Assembly: GCA_916610825.1 (NCBI GenBank)
Contig: OU744447.1
Span: 8,439,402-8,503,401, forward strand
Source: Haliclystus octoradiatus
Lineage: Eukaryota; Cnidaria; Staurozoa; Stauromedusae; Haliclystidae
DNA: 64,000 nt
Reading direction: 5' to 3'
Each line of letters opens with the position of its first letter. Positions within the stretch are counted from its first letter, which is position 1. The position numbers and the translations under genes are program-made. This document shows, piece by piece, positions 21,199-33,129 of this stretch. The notes under the pieces were generated by a model. It was not told the origin of the DNA and did no database searches. It was given only the letters and a program-made list of their open reading frames with translations.

Positions 21199-22152
21199 GG
21201 GGCACGTCTGATTTACGGAAAACGGAAAGAAATTTACGGAAAAATATAAAACGAGGTCTATTGTATTCTGCTTTCCTGTAAACGAGTGTACCGCGTGGAA
21301 ATACATCGGTTTGAGCGATGGATTTAGGTGTAGTGAATATAGCAATAACTATTTTATGATGTGTTGAGTTTGGATAATCGACGAAAGATATTTGGATATT
21401 ATTGATATTCTGTTCAATTTACTCTTCCAGTCTTTTACGTAGTTATTATCATCGATTAATGGAACTGTTTGATTGATTGATTTCTGTATTTTATATTTTT
21501 GTCACTGTCATCTTCGTATGTTTTTTTGATATAAGTCTTCGCCTACCTAAACATTGCTTTGTAATTTATTGCATTATTGTTGATTTTGATGGTTGAATTA
21601 ACTAAAAACAAAGATTGAAGTTTAGTTCCGATTCTTGTCATTACTAATCTCTCAACAATTTGGCTAAACAATGGTAACTGTGCAAGATAAAGACGACATC
21701 CTTCGCAAACGGATATAAATGGTAACTGAATTAATTTTTTGCCATATATATATATAACATTGAATCGAAAGCTTTCGTTGAACTCTGATTGTGAAGGTAA
21801 ACTCCAATGTCTACTTTGTCAATACATTGTCAGCTACTTGCAAACATTGTTCAGATTGTAATTCATACTTGATGGAAACATTTACAATTTTGTATTCTTT
21901 TCTATCGACGATTAATTACACAAATAAAAATTAACAAATGCAATTAAGACAAAGTAGACAAAATATTAAATCACCATCCAAGACAACATCTCAAAATGAT
22001 ATATACTCACTGCATCAAAATCCCCCGCTCACGACGATATATTCCCATGCGGTACACTCGTTTACAGGAAAGCAGAATACAATGGACCTCGTTTTATATT
22101 TTTCCGTAAATTTCTTTCCGTTTACGGTTTTGCATAAATCAGACGTGCCCCG
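21199..22152. repeat. Inverted repeat pair with about 147-bp arms
   Basis: The arm 21199-21345 is repeated in reverse complement at about 22005-22152 (shared words GGCACGTCTGATTTACGG, GAAAGAAATTTACGGAAAAA, TCTGCTTTCCTGTAAACGAG). The 660-bp middle is AT-rich. Open frames that include Ser-Phe-Thr-Gly-Lys-Gln on both arms are just the two strands of this repeat. Confidence 0.85.
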
Positions 22153-22807
22153 CAATGTTACGATACATTTTTCTTCCTTGTACATTTACAAATAATGCAG
22201 TCTGGTGAGGCATCGTTTGTATTCTACCAATGTACAGCTTTTGTTACCGATTAGTTAGTCCTTGGTTAAAGAGCAGTCGAGTAACAAGTCTGCAAACTAA
22301 ACTTGGTAAACCGTGTAATAAGCTAATTGTGTTATAAAGGATGGTATTAAAAAGTCTTCCTGTCTGTAGTTATTTCAAGCATTGTTTATAGTTTATTGTG
22401 TACAGTTAATTGTTTATTGTGTCGGCCTAGTAATAAGTCTTCCTGTCTGTAAATTTAGTATAAATAGAAGTTGGTAATAATATTAATGTTACTTACAATT
22501 TGGTTAATATTATAAGTCATTATACATTTATCGTTTAATCTTGGGCGTTATTATGTGAATCTAATTCCACATGTTTGCAATTCGTTATAAATTAACTAAA
22601 TAACTTTGAACTTACTTTCTACAATATTATAAGTTATAATCATTTTATCTATTCTTCAAGTGAATTTGGTGGAAATGTGCTTTTAAAGAAGAAGTAACAA
22701 ACCTCTTAATGATCATGCATTTAGGGGGTTATCTTAATAATGACTGTGTCTTTATTCAAACGTTCTTCTAGTTTAGTATCCTAGTTTCTAGTAGACTTGT
22801 CACTTAC

Positions 22808-22850
22808 CATCTTCAAAATTGATCTTCCTCACATTTCTGTGACGAGACAT
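22808..22850 (-). CDS. HBS1L: HBS1-like translational GTPase, exon 1 (start)
   Basis: The minus strand has ATG at 22850-22848, encodes MSRHRNVRKINFED, and then meets a consensus donor G|GTAAGTG at 22807. The start MxRHRNVR is the hallmark beginning of metazoan HBS1L proteins. The exon ends in phase 1 and its leftover G joins AA of exon 2 to make Glu. The ATG is preceded by TTTCAGCT, an acceptor-like sequence two bases upstream, so the true 5' UTR may be spliced or trans-spliced. The outer LTR retrotransposon begins only about 610 bp upstream of the start codon. Confidence 0.82.
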
Positions 22851-23463
22851 AGCTGAAACTTTATGGGCTGAAAGATTCAGTATTTAATAAGAACAGCATA
22901 ACCTTTACAAAGATCTAGCTACAGTCAAACTAAGTGTTTCGAGTAGTTTCAATAGGCAGAATACAGTTCAACTTCTCGCAAAAACAAACATGGCGTTATT
23001 TTTTAGAATTTAAACGAGGCTGGCAATGAGCCTCTTTCAATAAAGTGCAATCAAACCACAACTCCGACTTTGGGAACTTTGGGAAGAACCATAGGAGCAT
23101 TCCCTTGTATCATGTAAGAATCTCCATCAAGGCTCTTCTAATTCACCAGCAAATAAGACAAACGACCAAACATCAAGATAACTTGTGCTTCCCCTCAAAT
23201 AAAACCTATAATATTGTTATATAGTTAAGATAATGTACTTTGTTATAATAGTGATTAGATTGTGCTATTTATTAGAATATATAAGAGTCTTCTTTTTGAT
23301 AATTTTGACACAGAATATCAACACAACTAATTTCCCACAATGATTCAACACATTTTCTTGTGCCATTCTCAAGTGAATTATTTTATTAATTATAAAATTA
23401 CAAATTTATAGTAACAAGTTTTTTCCCTTCTGGGTCGAATATGAGTCAAATAGTAAATATAGT
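22851..23463 (-). other. Region upstream of the HBS1L start codon
   Basis: Presumed 5' UTR and promoter of the HBS1L gene. I see no TATA box that stands out from the AT-rich background, and no other gene. It is bounded by the LTR at 23464. Confidence 0.4.
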
Positions 23464-23753
23464 TGTTATGACAATATTAGCTATCTGTCAATGATTGGTT
23501 TAGAAGATTAGAACCCAATCCTCTATGATTTATTATAGAGAATGTTAATCGGAAATTACAATTACTCAATGAGATCTAAATTATATGTTTAAAGGAGTTG
23601 ATCTCGCTCCTATATTTTATCATTACAATACATTATTACTGTTTATTATACAACTGCTATCGTGATTTGGTTTTTCTCAACTTAATACTGGTATTTAATA
23701 GTCAGCCAGCCTGGTTCGGATTATTTACGTATGTAGACTAGTTTGTCTTAGCA
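23464..23753 (+). repeat. 5' LTR of the outer element
   Basis: Matches 36319-36599 over its length; TG start, ends near CTTAGCA. A 10-bp piece (TTACTCAATG) present here is missing in the 3' copy. Confidence 0.88.
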
Positions 23754-23755
23754 AT

Positions 23756-23773
23756 TGGGGGCTCGGCCGGGAA
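23756..23773 (+). other. Primer binding site, tRNA-Pro type
   Basis: TGGGGGCTCGGCCGGGAA lies two bases after the LTR. It matches the well-known proline-tRNA primer site TGGGGGCTCGTCCGGGAT at all but two positions. Confidence 0.85.
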
Positions 23774-24090
23774 CAAGCTTTGATTACCCGGGGGTAACTT
23801 CAATGCTTTGGGTATACGGGGACGTTCAAATATTAAAGGGTACCTTGTTCAAAATCCTTAAAAAATATTTTGGGGTATGCTAAGTGATAATTTTTTTTGA
23901 GGTATCCTTTTGACGCCTTTCCAAGTTTTTCATGGTTCAAAACAAATTTAGCCCATGCAATTTTTTATTTCATTTGTTTTGGCTGAATCTGCCACTTATA
24001 AAATATATTTGGGGTATCTTTTTTCATCATGTGAAAAATGTTTATGGTCATTCTGCCGAAGTTCCATTTGAACGACCCCGTCGAAGCGCA

Positions 24091-25127
24091 ATGGAAGCTA
24101 CCTCCCGGTTTGATTATCATTCAAATTTCTCTATTATGCCGGACACTAGACAGAAAACCGAACAGCAATTAGCTACAGCAGCTGCTATGGATACAATTAA
24201 TGTGGATAACAGCATTCAAGTTAATTTACCTTGTGATCATAGATGGATGGAGCGCTTTTAATTCTACAGAATAAACAGGAAAATGGACGTAGTGAGATTG
24301 TCGATGAAATAAGAGTTCAAACGGAGCCGGTGGAAACTTCCTTAAGCGAACTTATATTAATGGACATGCCTAATAAAAAGGTACTTAATTCAACTAAAAA
24401 CATTAAATATGAAGAAAATTGCTATGGCAACGTTGTTAATTTATTAGATAAGACATCGACAAATAAGAGATGTGATTCACTTGAAAATATAGACAACATA
24501 AGTAACATTTCGAACAGTTCATCGTCATCGCACGCAAATGACTGCACCAAAACTAAAAGGATAAATCAATTGATTGGTGGCAAAGCTGTTTCACTAGTAA
24601 AGTTATAAAGTTCAAGGGTGAGACAGAACTACGCACTGCGCGTTGACGGTTCCTACGAAGATGCCAAGGAAGACGGTGCTGCTTGGCTACGTAAGTTTAA
24701 TTCATATTGTAGTGGCATGGGCGTATCAGTCACTGAAAAAGCCATGATATTTTATAACCTATTGACTGGCTTAGCACAGTGTTGGTTTGAAGGCCTGCGA
24801 GACCAGGAAAATTAGGACTCTATCGAACTTCAATATCAAAAAACACTCATCCCATAAGCGTTAAGCCGTCACGCTGAAACATTGATTTTACGTGCCGAAA
24901 TGCAAAGTAACGAAACATTAGGAGGACTCAAGTTGAGAGTGGAAAAACTTTGTAGAATAGCAGAAGCAAAAATGTCAGAAAAACAGTTGTTTAAATACTA
25001 TTTTCAGTCCCTCCCAGATGCTACTCAAACTGGTGTGATGACTCGTTGGGATGATGTAATTCCTGATGAAATAGACATTTCACTTAATTATGGAAGAGCA
25101 GCTGAAAAAGAATTATATGATGTTTAA
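24091..25127 (+). pseudogene. gag of the outer LTR element, with three in-frame stops
   Basis: After a short 5' frame (24091-24260) the main frame runs 24243-25127 and is broken by TAA at about 24606, TAG at 24813 and TAA near 24856. The segment YEDAKEDGAAWLRKFNSYCS, then MIFYNLLTGLAQCWFEGL, and a final SLPDATQTGVMTRW portion fit a retrotransposon gag (capsid) domain with its W-x-x-x-F...A-x-x-W-F-x-x-L pattern. The zinc knuckle that should follow appears on the same strand at 35.2 kb, on the far side of the gypsy insertion. Confidence 0.65.
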
Positions 25128-25194
25128 TGATTATATTTAAAGTTCAATTGACTGTTCAAATGTTTTACTGTATTTTAATGCATAATAATTTTAT

Positions 25195-27115
25195 TTAATT
25201 CCATCGAGGATCTTCAATCAGACGGGCCGGTGCTTGACGTTGACGGGATGATTGACGTCTAGTGACAACATCAGTGACAGAGGTTAAATCAGTTCCAGGT
25301 ACAGTTGTTGGAGTAGGTGATGAGGCTAATGCAGAAGGTGCTGATGTGACAATACCAGATGGTAAGGAGGCAGGGATTCGGCGTCTAAGGAAGCGGCGGT
25401 TTCTAAAAAGTACAGTTCCAGAAATGGTTTTAATATAATACCGTCTATGAGGACTAATTGCAGTTACAATACCATAAATCTCCCATCCTTTAGTAACATA
25501 ATGTTGTATAGCAACATTGGAACCAACATGGATTTCAGGTAAATTGTGTGTATGTTGATTGTAATAACTTGCTTCATTGATTTTGTTTTGATTTAGCTTG
25601 TCAGTTGTCAGTTGTTGAGTTATTTGCCATTCATTAGCAAATGAACGCCTGTGTGCTGGCAACTTATCTTGAATGGGTTGACCATACAGGTTTTGTGCAG
25701 GTGATCGTCCATCTTTATAAGAAGGTGTAATTCTGTAATTGAGTAGTGCTCGGCAGAGGACATCATAATCTAGGGTGCAGTCTTTGAAAGACGCTTGGAT
25801 AATCTTTTTCATTGATTTTATTGTTGCTTCAATTTTGCCATGCTCTGTGGGTAGTGTGGTGAAGAATGTTTATGATTGACTTTCCATTGAATGAGGAAAT
25901 CTTGAAACTTCTTGGAGGTAAATTGTGGACCGCTATCTGACCAAAACACGTCAGGTGCTTCAGTTCTGCTGCAGAATTGTTATCGTCCAGCTTTAATAAG
26001 TTGAGGTGTAGTGGTGTCTTTATCCATGTTGATGATGGTTGGCCAATCAGTGAGACAGTCGACCATGATCAAAGTCAGCAGCAATTTCTTGAAAAGGATG
26101 TTGAGATGTTGGCTTTTGGCATAAGGTTTCAGGTGGATGAGATGGTAGATGATCTTGACATAATTGACATGATGAGATCAATTGGTCAATATCTGCATCA
26201 ATTCCAGGCCAATAAAGTGTCAGACGAGAACGTTCTTTGGTTCTAAAAATACCTTGATGAGGTTCATGTAACCGGCGTAGCATCTCGGAACGTAATTATG
26301 CAGGTATTAGAAGTATGCAGCCATGAACAATCAAGTTGTCATCAATTGACAAATGCTGACGAACTTGCCAGTAGCATGGAGATTAATTTCTTCAAGGCTT
26401 GATAATCGACATCTGAAGTAGCGGCAGTGTGAATTTCTTGAAGATGGAGATTCTCAGCAGGAGCAGAATGTGAACGGAGCATTGCCACAGATGACACACA
26501 CTGATCATTTAATGTATGGTCACAAGTAATGTCATGTTCAGCTATATCGTCATCAGAGTTTGGGTCATACACAGAGTTGCGTGACAATGCACCAGGGGCA
26601 GAATTGGTCGATCCTTTACACAAGGTTGCAGTGAAATTCTATGCCATGATACGATTTCGCAGACGCTGGAGGCGAATGTTCTCAATTTCGTCCAGACGGT
26701 GGCTGTTGAGAATTGTCACCAATGGGTGATGATCAATGATGATTGAAAAGTGTTGCAGACCAGAGAGGAACAAGCGACACTTCTTGATTGCCCAGGCGAC
26801 AGCTAGCATTTCCAGTTCGATAACAGCATACTACCTGTTTTCGACATCACTCAGGAATCGTGAGCCAGCTTGGATGACATGCCAAGTACCAGTTTCGTAT
26901 TCTTGTTGGAGCACAAATCCCAATCCCCGACGGCTTGCATCAGTTGACAGCTTGTTTGTCCGTTGAAGGTCAAAAAAGGCCAATGTCGGTGCAGACGTGA
27001 GTGATGATTTGACAGTAGAAAAGGCATGATCATGTTCTGCTGTCCAAAGAAAATCATTTTTCGAGCTCAGAAGTGGTCGTAGAGGAGACATCAGATGTGA
27101 TATTTCATTGGTACA
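25195..27115 (-). pseudogene. gypsy RNase H and integrase remnants
   Basis: RNase H: FLWTAEHDHAFSTVKSSL, then LSTDASRRGLGFVLQQ with its catalytic Asp (27091-26831). Next is the integrase finger LHEPHQGI...CQLCQ (His2Cys2) and an ITDWPT-like core start with AADFDH. The second core Asp lies in WSDSGPQFTSKKF (about 25930) and the Glu in GKIEATIKSMKKI (about 25830). The C-terminal part reads VGSNVAIQHYVTKGWEIYGI. Several frameshifts separate these pieces, so the gene is dead. Confidence 0.82.
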
Positions 27116-27148
27116 GATGGACTAGATGATAACTGATTAACAAGTCCA

Positions 27149-27509
<361 letters not shown>

Positions 27510-27607
27510 GATAGATTTATCTATCGTCAGATGTGATAGTGCTCAATACCGATTAAACATTGGCAGAGCTGTAATACATAAGGATGGTGACTGAGTCAAA
27601 GAAAACA

Positions 27608-27672
27608 CATTCTTAATTTCTGTTACTATAGTTTCACGCAGTGTGCGATCATCAGACAGTTGATACTCAATG
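27608..27672 (-). ncRNA. Hammerhead ribozyme, left arm, antisense to the ORF
   Basis: This is the exact inverted counterpart of the fold at 29507-29571, with the same core CTGATGA...GAAAC...GTA on the minus strand. It would be made only from a minus-strand transcript. Confidence 0.75.
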
Positions 27673-27711
27673 AAAAATATACATGGTGACTCCTATTACA
27701 TGCTATCATAA

Positions 27712-29343
27712 GTGCCGCAGCCGGAGACAATAGCTCAACAACAGGCGTTTATCACAAATAAAGACCACAAGGAAAACTTTCAGCAAAACCCTACCTGCAG
27801 GCTAATCAATCCTGCAAAAAGTGAGGTAGGAATTATCAGCAAGAAGATACTAGAAAAGATTATAATCGAAATGAAAAAACAGTCAAACACCAACCAATGG
27901 AAAAATTCATTCTCGGTGATTAAATGGTTCAAAGCCCTTAAAGAAAAAAATAAATTATCATTCTTGATCTTTGATATAGAAAACTTTTACCCTTCAATCT
28001 CAGAAAAAATCCTCGAAGACGCAATCAATTTCGCTAAACAGTTTATACACATCTCTGACAACGACGTCAAAGTTATTATGCACTCCAGGAAATCCGTACT
28101 ATTCAATAGCGGAACGGCATGGATGAAAAAGAATACCGACAATTTATTTGATGTAACAATGGGTAGTTATGATGGAGCCGAAGTATGTGAATTGGTTGGT
28201 TTATTTATTATTAACAAACTAAGTAAAATTTTTGGAAACGAAAGCATCGGACTATACAGAGATGATGGAATTGCTGTCCTAAAAAATAAATCAGGCCCCC
28301 AGGCAGAACGATTAAGAAAGAAATTAATAAAAACATTTAAAGATATTGGCCTCAACATCACGACAAAAAATAACTTAAAGGTAATAGATTTCTTAGATAT
28401 AACATTCAATTTGACTACTAATACGTTTCAACCATATAGAAAACCCAACGACACACCATTATACATTAACACACAGTCTAACCATCCACCAACTATACCA
28501 AAACAAGTTCCAACTTCAATAAACCAAAGAATTTCAGATTTATCTTCTAACAACACAATGTTTTTGAAAAGCAAACAAACATACGCTGATGCATTAAGAG
28601 CAAGCGGCCATGAAGCAAATCTTTCTTACCAACCACGCACTACAACATCAAACAGTAACAGAAGAAAAAGAACCAGAAAAATCATATGGTTCAATCCGCC
28701 TTACAATAAGAGCGCTAAAATAAACATTGGCCGATCATTTTTAAATTTAGTCAAAAAACATTTTCCTAAATCAAATAAACTGAGCAAGATATTTAATCAT
28801 AACACAATTAAAGTGAGTTATAGCTGTACTAACAACATGGACAAGATTCTCAAAAGTCATAACAACAAAATAACCAATGATGAAAATAACGCCACAGCCA
28901 CACCTTGCAATTGCAGGGATAGAGATACTTGCCCACTCGAAAATAGGTGCCAATTAAAAGGTATCATCTACAAGGCTACAGTGACAACACCAGCCGACGA
29001 AGAGGGAAAGAGCTATATTGGTTTGACAGAAGACACATTCAAAGCACGTTACACACAACACAAATCCACATTTAAACATAGAAAATACAGCAGCAGCACG
29101 CAATTGTCAAAGCATATTTGGGATTTAAAAGACAGCAACAGCCAGTACAAAATCAAATGGTCAACTATTGCAAATGCAAAGCCATACAATAATATATCTA
29201 AAAAATGTCATCTATGTTTATTGGAAAAATATTATATTATATGCTCAAAAGAGCCATTACTTAATAAAAAATCTGAACTAATCTCAAAATGCCGTCACGA
29301 GAATAAATTTTATTTATCTAATTTTAAAGAAACTAAAACATAA
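27712..29343 (+). CDS. Reverse transcriptase with C-terminal GIY-YIG endonuclease, N-terminus missing
   Basis: The frame is 543 residues and opens inside the left arm with no convincing ATG. It starts in the RT fingers (FITNKDHK...CRLINPAKSE), so the upstream RT motifs and N-terminus are lost. Palm motif A is FDIENFYPSI (about 87-96) and motif C is YRDDG (about 181). A Cys-rich CNCRDRDTCPLENRC precedes the GIY-YIG nuclease: GIIYKA (about 417), SYIGLT (about 434), then FKARYTQH and the LCLLEKYYI Glu. These fit an EN-positive Penelope-like element. There is no stop in the remaining 1.6 kb. The YRDD box and the FYPSI motif belong to a group common in invertebrate genomes; I do not assign a named family. 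Confidence 0.82.
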   Translation: MPQPETIAQQQAFITNKDHKENFQQNPTCRLINPAKSEVGIISKKILEKIIIEMKKQSNTNQWKNSFSVIKWFKALKEKNKLSFLIFDIENFYPSISEKILEDAINFAKQFIHISDNDVKVIMHSRKSVLFNSGTAWMKKNTDNLFDVTMGSYDGAEVCELVGLFIINKLSKIFGNESIGLYRDDGIAVLKNKSGPQAERLRKKLIKTFKDIGLNITTKNNLKVIDFLDITFNLTTNTFQPYRKPNDTPLYINTQSNHPPTIPKQVPTSINQRISDLSSNNTMFLKSKQTYADALRASGHEANLSYQPRTTTSNSNRRKRTRKIIWFNPPYNKSAKINIGRSFLNLVKKHFPKSNKLSKIFNHNTIKVSYSCTNNMDKILKSHNNKITNDENNATATPCNCRDRDTCPLENRCQLKGIIYKATVTTPADEEGKSYIGLTEDTFKARYTQHKSTFKHRKYSSSTQLSKHIWDLKDSNSQYKIKWSTIANAKPYNNISKKCHLCLLEKYYIICSKEPLLNKKSELISKCRHENKFYLSNFKETKT

Positions 29344-29506
29344 TTTAACTTACTGCTGTAATAGGAAACAATTTCATTTATCTAACGCCTTAATTACCAA
29401 AACGGAACAATAGCACCATTGTATGTTAAGACAACTATTGTATTAAAACAATAACGCGCTGCGGCACTTATGATAGCTTGTAATAGGAGTCACCATGTAT
29501 ATTTTT

Positions 29507-29571
29507 CATTGAGTATCAACTGTCTGATGATCGCACACTGCGTGAAACTATAGTAACAGAAATTAAGAATG
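29507..29571 (+). ncRNA. Type I hammerhead ribozyme, right arm, sense to the ORF
   Basis: Conserved core: CTGATGA at 29524-29530, stem II CGCA/TGCG (29532-29535 with 29539-29542), GAAA at 29544-29547. Stem III is minimal (C 29548 with G 29553) around loop TATA, and cleavage is predicted after GTA at 29555. Stem I pairs ACAG (29556-29559) with CTGT (29520-29523); a second helix AATG (29568-29571) with CATT (29507-29510) lies across an internal loop. Open stem I and a one- to two-pair stem III are the form known from Penelope-like elements. The pair next to the core on stem II is T-T instead of G-C, which may weaken activity. Confidence 0.8.
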
Positions 29572-29601
29572 TGTTTTCTTTGACTCAGTCACCATCCTTA
29601 T

Positions 29602-30392
<791 letters not shown>

Positions 30393-30555
30393 ATATACAT
30401 TTATATAGCGCTTATATCAAAAAAGCTTTAAGCGCTTTACAAATTTAAATTAAATGAAACTATAAGGAATTGAGAAAGTAAAACAGTATCTAAGACATCT
30501 AAGCCATCTAAAAAATTAAAATTAAATTAACTATTCAATTGTACAATATATATTG

Positions 30556-32530
30556 TTAGCAGTATTCATTAAACACTTTCTGGAATAAATAAGTTTTTAA
30601 CATGCGTTTAAAATATGATATTGAAATACAGGATCTCAAAAGCATCAGGCATATTTTTCCATAATAACGGCGCTGCCACAGAGAAGGCACGGTCCCCATA
30701 AGTTTTAAAATTACTTGAACAGACATATTGTTTTTGGATGTGGAACGTAGACGTCTTGGAGGATTATAAACCTCTAACAATTCTTACAGATATACAGGGG
30801 CTAGGACATGAAGAGATTTGAAAGCAAGCAATAATATCTTGAACTCAATTCTTAGACAGACAGGAAGCCAATGAAGGTCAAATAAAATTGGAGAAATGTG
30901 ATCATATTTGCGAGTACATGTAACAAGTCGTGCTACTGCAATTTGCACACGTTGTAGTTTCTTGATTAATAATTTAGAAATTCCAAAATATAAGGAGTTG
31001 CAATGATCTAATTTGGACGTAACAAATGCATGCACTAAGGTTTTCGTGGTGTTCAAGGTCAAGGTACTTCCTGATTTTAAATATTCGATATAGATGAAAA
31101 AATGATGACTTACAGACTTTGTTAATGTGCTCTGTCATATAGTTAAATGTTTATCGAAGATGACACCAACACCAATGTTCCGAGCAGAAATTGACGGATA
31201 TATACATTCATTGCCAATTTTCACAGAAATGTTGCTTGAGCTATTACAAAGGTGAGAACTGATAACTAATAGTTCGGCTTTATTCTTGTTGAACTTCAAT
31301 TTGTTGGCAGATATCCATAGATCAATTTCAGCAGCACAGACCTCAATTTTGGAGATAGCAGACTGAAGATCGCCGTCTGTAGTAGGCTTGAAAGTTATGA
31401 AAATTTGTATGTCATCAGCATAAAGATGAAAAGGCATATTGTATGATCTTAAGATATCACCTATAGGTGATGTATATAAAAAGTATAAAAGTGGCCCCAG
31501 AACTGACCCTTGAGGAACTCCGCAGTCAAGATACTTCAATGAGGATTTACAGTCATTGACATAAACAAATTGTTTTCTATCTGTAAGATATGATTTGAAC
31601 CATTGCAATGCAGCACCCTTTATTCCAAAACGAGATGAAAGTCTTGATAATAATATGTTGTGATCTACTGTATCAAATGCAGCAGAGAGATCTAACAGTA
31701 GTAAAATAGCAGACCCGTGACTATCAACAGCACGTAATATATCATTTTGAATACGGAGAAGCGCAGTTTCAATGCTATGATATTTCTTGTAAACAGATTG
31801 AAACAGTTCATTTAAGTTGTTGGAGTGTAGATAATCTTTCATCTGAAATGCAATAGTCTATTCAATGCATTTAGAAATAAATGTCAAGTTTGAGATAGGT
31901 CTGAAATTCTCAGAGTCTAATGACTGCATTTTTAGAGCATGTGAGAGTGCGCCAATCTTAATAGATTCAGGAACATGTGATGATGTTAGAGATAGATTTA
32001 CGATGTTTGCAATTATAGTAAGCAGGGATCCATTGCACTTTTTAGCACTGAAGCAGGTATTGGGTCAAGGATGCATGATTTTGAAGCTGAATTACCAATT
32101 AGGCTAGCAAATTCATCCTCAGATATTGCAGAGAACGTACCAAATTCAGATTGACAGATGTAATCGTCATCAATCATGTTGACAGTGTCTGATGTTGAAG
32201 TTAGATTATCACGTATACTAACAATTTTATCAGAGAAGAATTCAGCAAATTTGTTTGCGAGCAGCTCTGAGGATTTACACAAGTTGGAAAATTGCGAGAA
32301 GGCTTTGTGCATATCATTTTTGATGCATTCTTGAAAAGTTGCTTCTGGTCATTTTTGTGTTCGTTAATAATAGGAGAATAATAGTTCATCTTAGCGTCAC
32401 GAATCATGGTACCAACATGGCGACATTGATCAATATATAAAGTTCTATCAACAGTTAGTCGAGAGGAACGCCAACGCCGCTCAAATTTACGCCGAATAGA
32501 CTTTTGAAGTTTAATGCTAGAACAATACCA
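30556..32530 (-). pseudogene. L2/CR1-like LINE ORF2 remnant
   Basis: On the minus strand the pieces read, from right: RRKFERRWRSSRLTVDRT and FFSDKIVSIRDNL (linker), then LDPIPASVLK. The RT itself follows with LLLDLSAAFDTVDH, GVPQGSVLGPLLYFLYTSPI and HLYADDIQIFI (31842-31135). The C-terminal part has LVHAFVTSKLDHCNSLYFGI and LHWLPVCLRIEFKILLLAFK (31062-30784). These blocks define the L2/CR1 group. The segments are in different frames and the N-terminal endonuclease is missing, so the copy is dead. Confidence 0.85.
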
Positions 32531-32580
32531 CGCAGAGTTAGGACAAACAGTCAGTGTACGTTTTTTCAGTGGAGCATGAT

Positions 32581-33128
32581 CTAATGTCTGTGCGAGTGAC
32601 TGGAAGGAAAATCTGTTATTGCATCAGTTAGGCGACTGTTCATCTTGTAACCAGATGAAGATGAGGTATATCCAGCAAAATTTACAGAAGACTGGAATAA
32701 TTGCATTTTTTCTCTGTTGAGGGCAATATCCTTTTCAGCACAACATTGCACAAATTGAGCAACATGTTTGAGATATGTCTTTTTATCAGCATCAAATAAG
32801 ATAATGTCGTCGATTATGCGGCGGAATCCCGTGTGTCCATCAAATGCTTGGGCCATACGGCGATTGTAGTGTTCAGAGATTGAGCTAATACCAAACGGTG
32901 CGCGTAAGTATTTGAATCTTCTGGAAGGAGTGATATATGTTGTCAATTCTTGACTTTCTTCATCCAAAGGACATTGGTGATAACCTTTTAAGGCATCAAA
33001 TACTGTGAAGTATTCTGGTTTTGAAGATTCTATATCTGTTGAACAGCTTGAGAGGAGTACTTGAATAGGAGAGATTGATAGTGTTCACGTTTAACAAATT
33101 TATTCAGGCGAGATAAGTCCACACACAT
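32581..33128 (-). pseudogene. gypsy reverse transcriptase remnant
   Basis: The minus strand reads RMCVDLSRLNKFVKREHYQS near 33120-33060, then YITPSRRFKYLRAPFGISS, and the catalytic box RRIIDDIILFDAD (IDD in place of the usual VDD). Then come HVAQFVQCCAEKDIALNREK and FAGYTSSSSGYKM. It ends at ITDFPSS where the LINE begins. A frameshift lies near 32970. Confidence 0.82.
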
Positions 33129-33129
33129 T

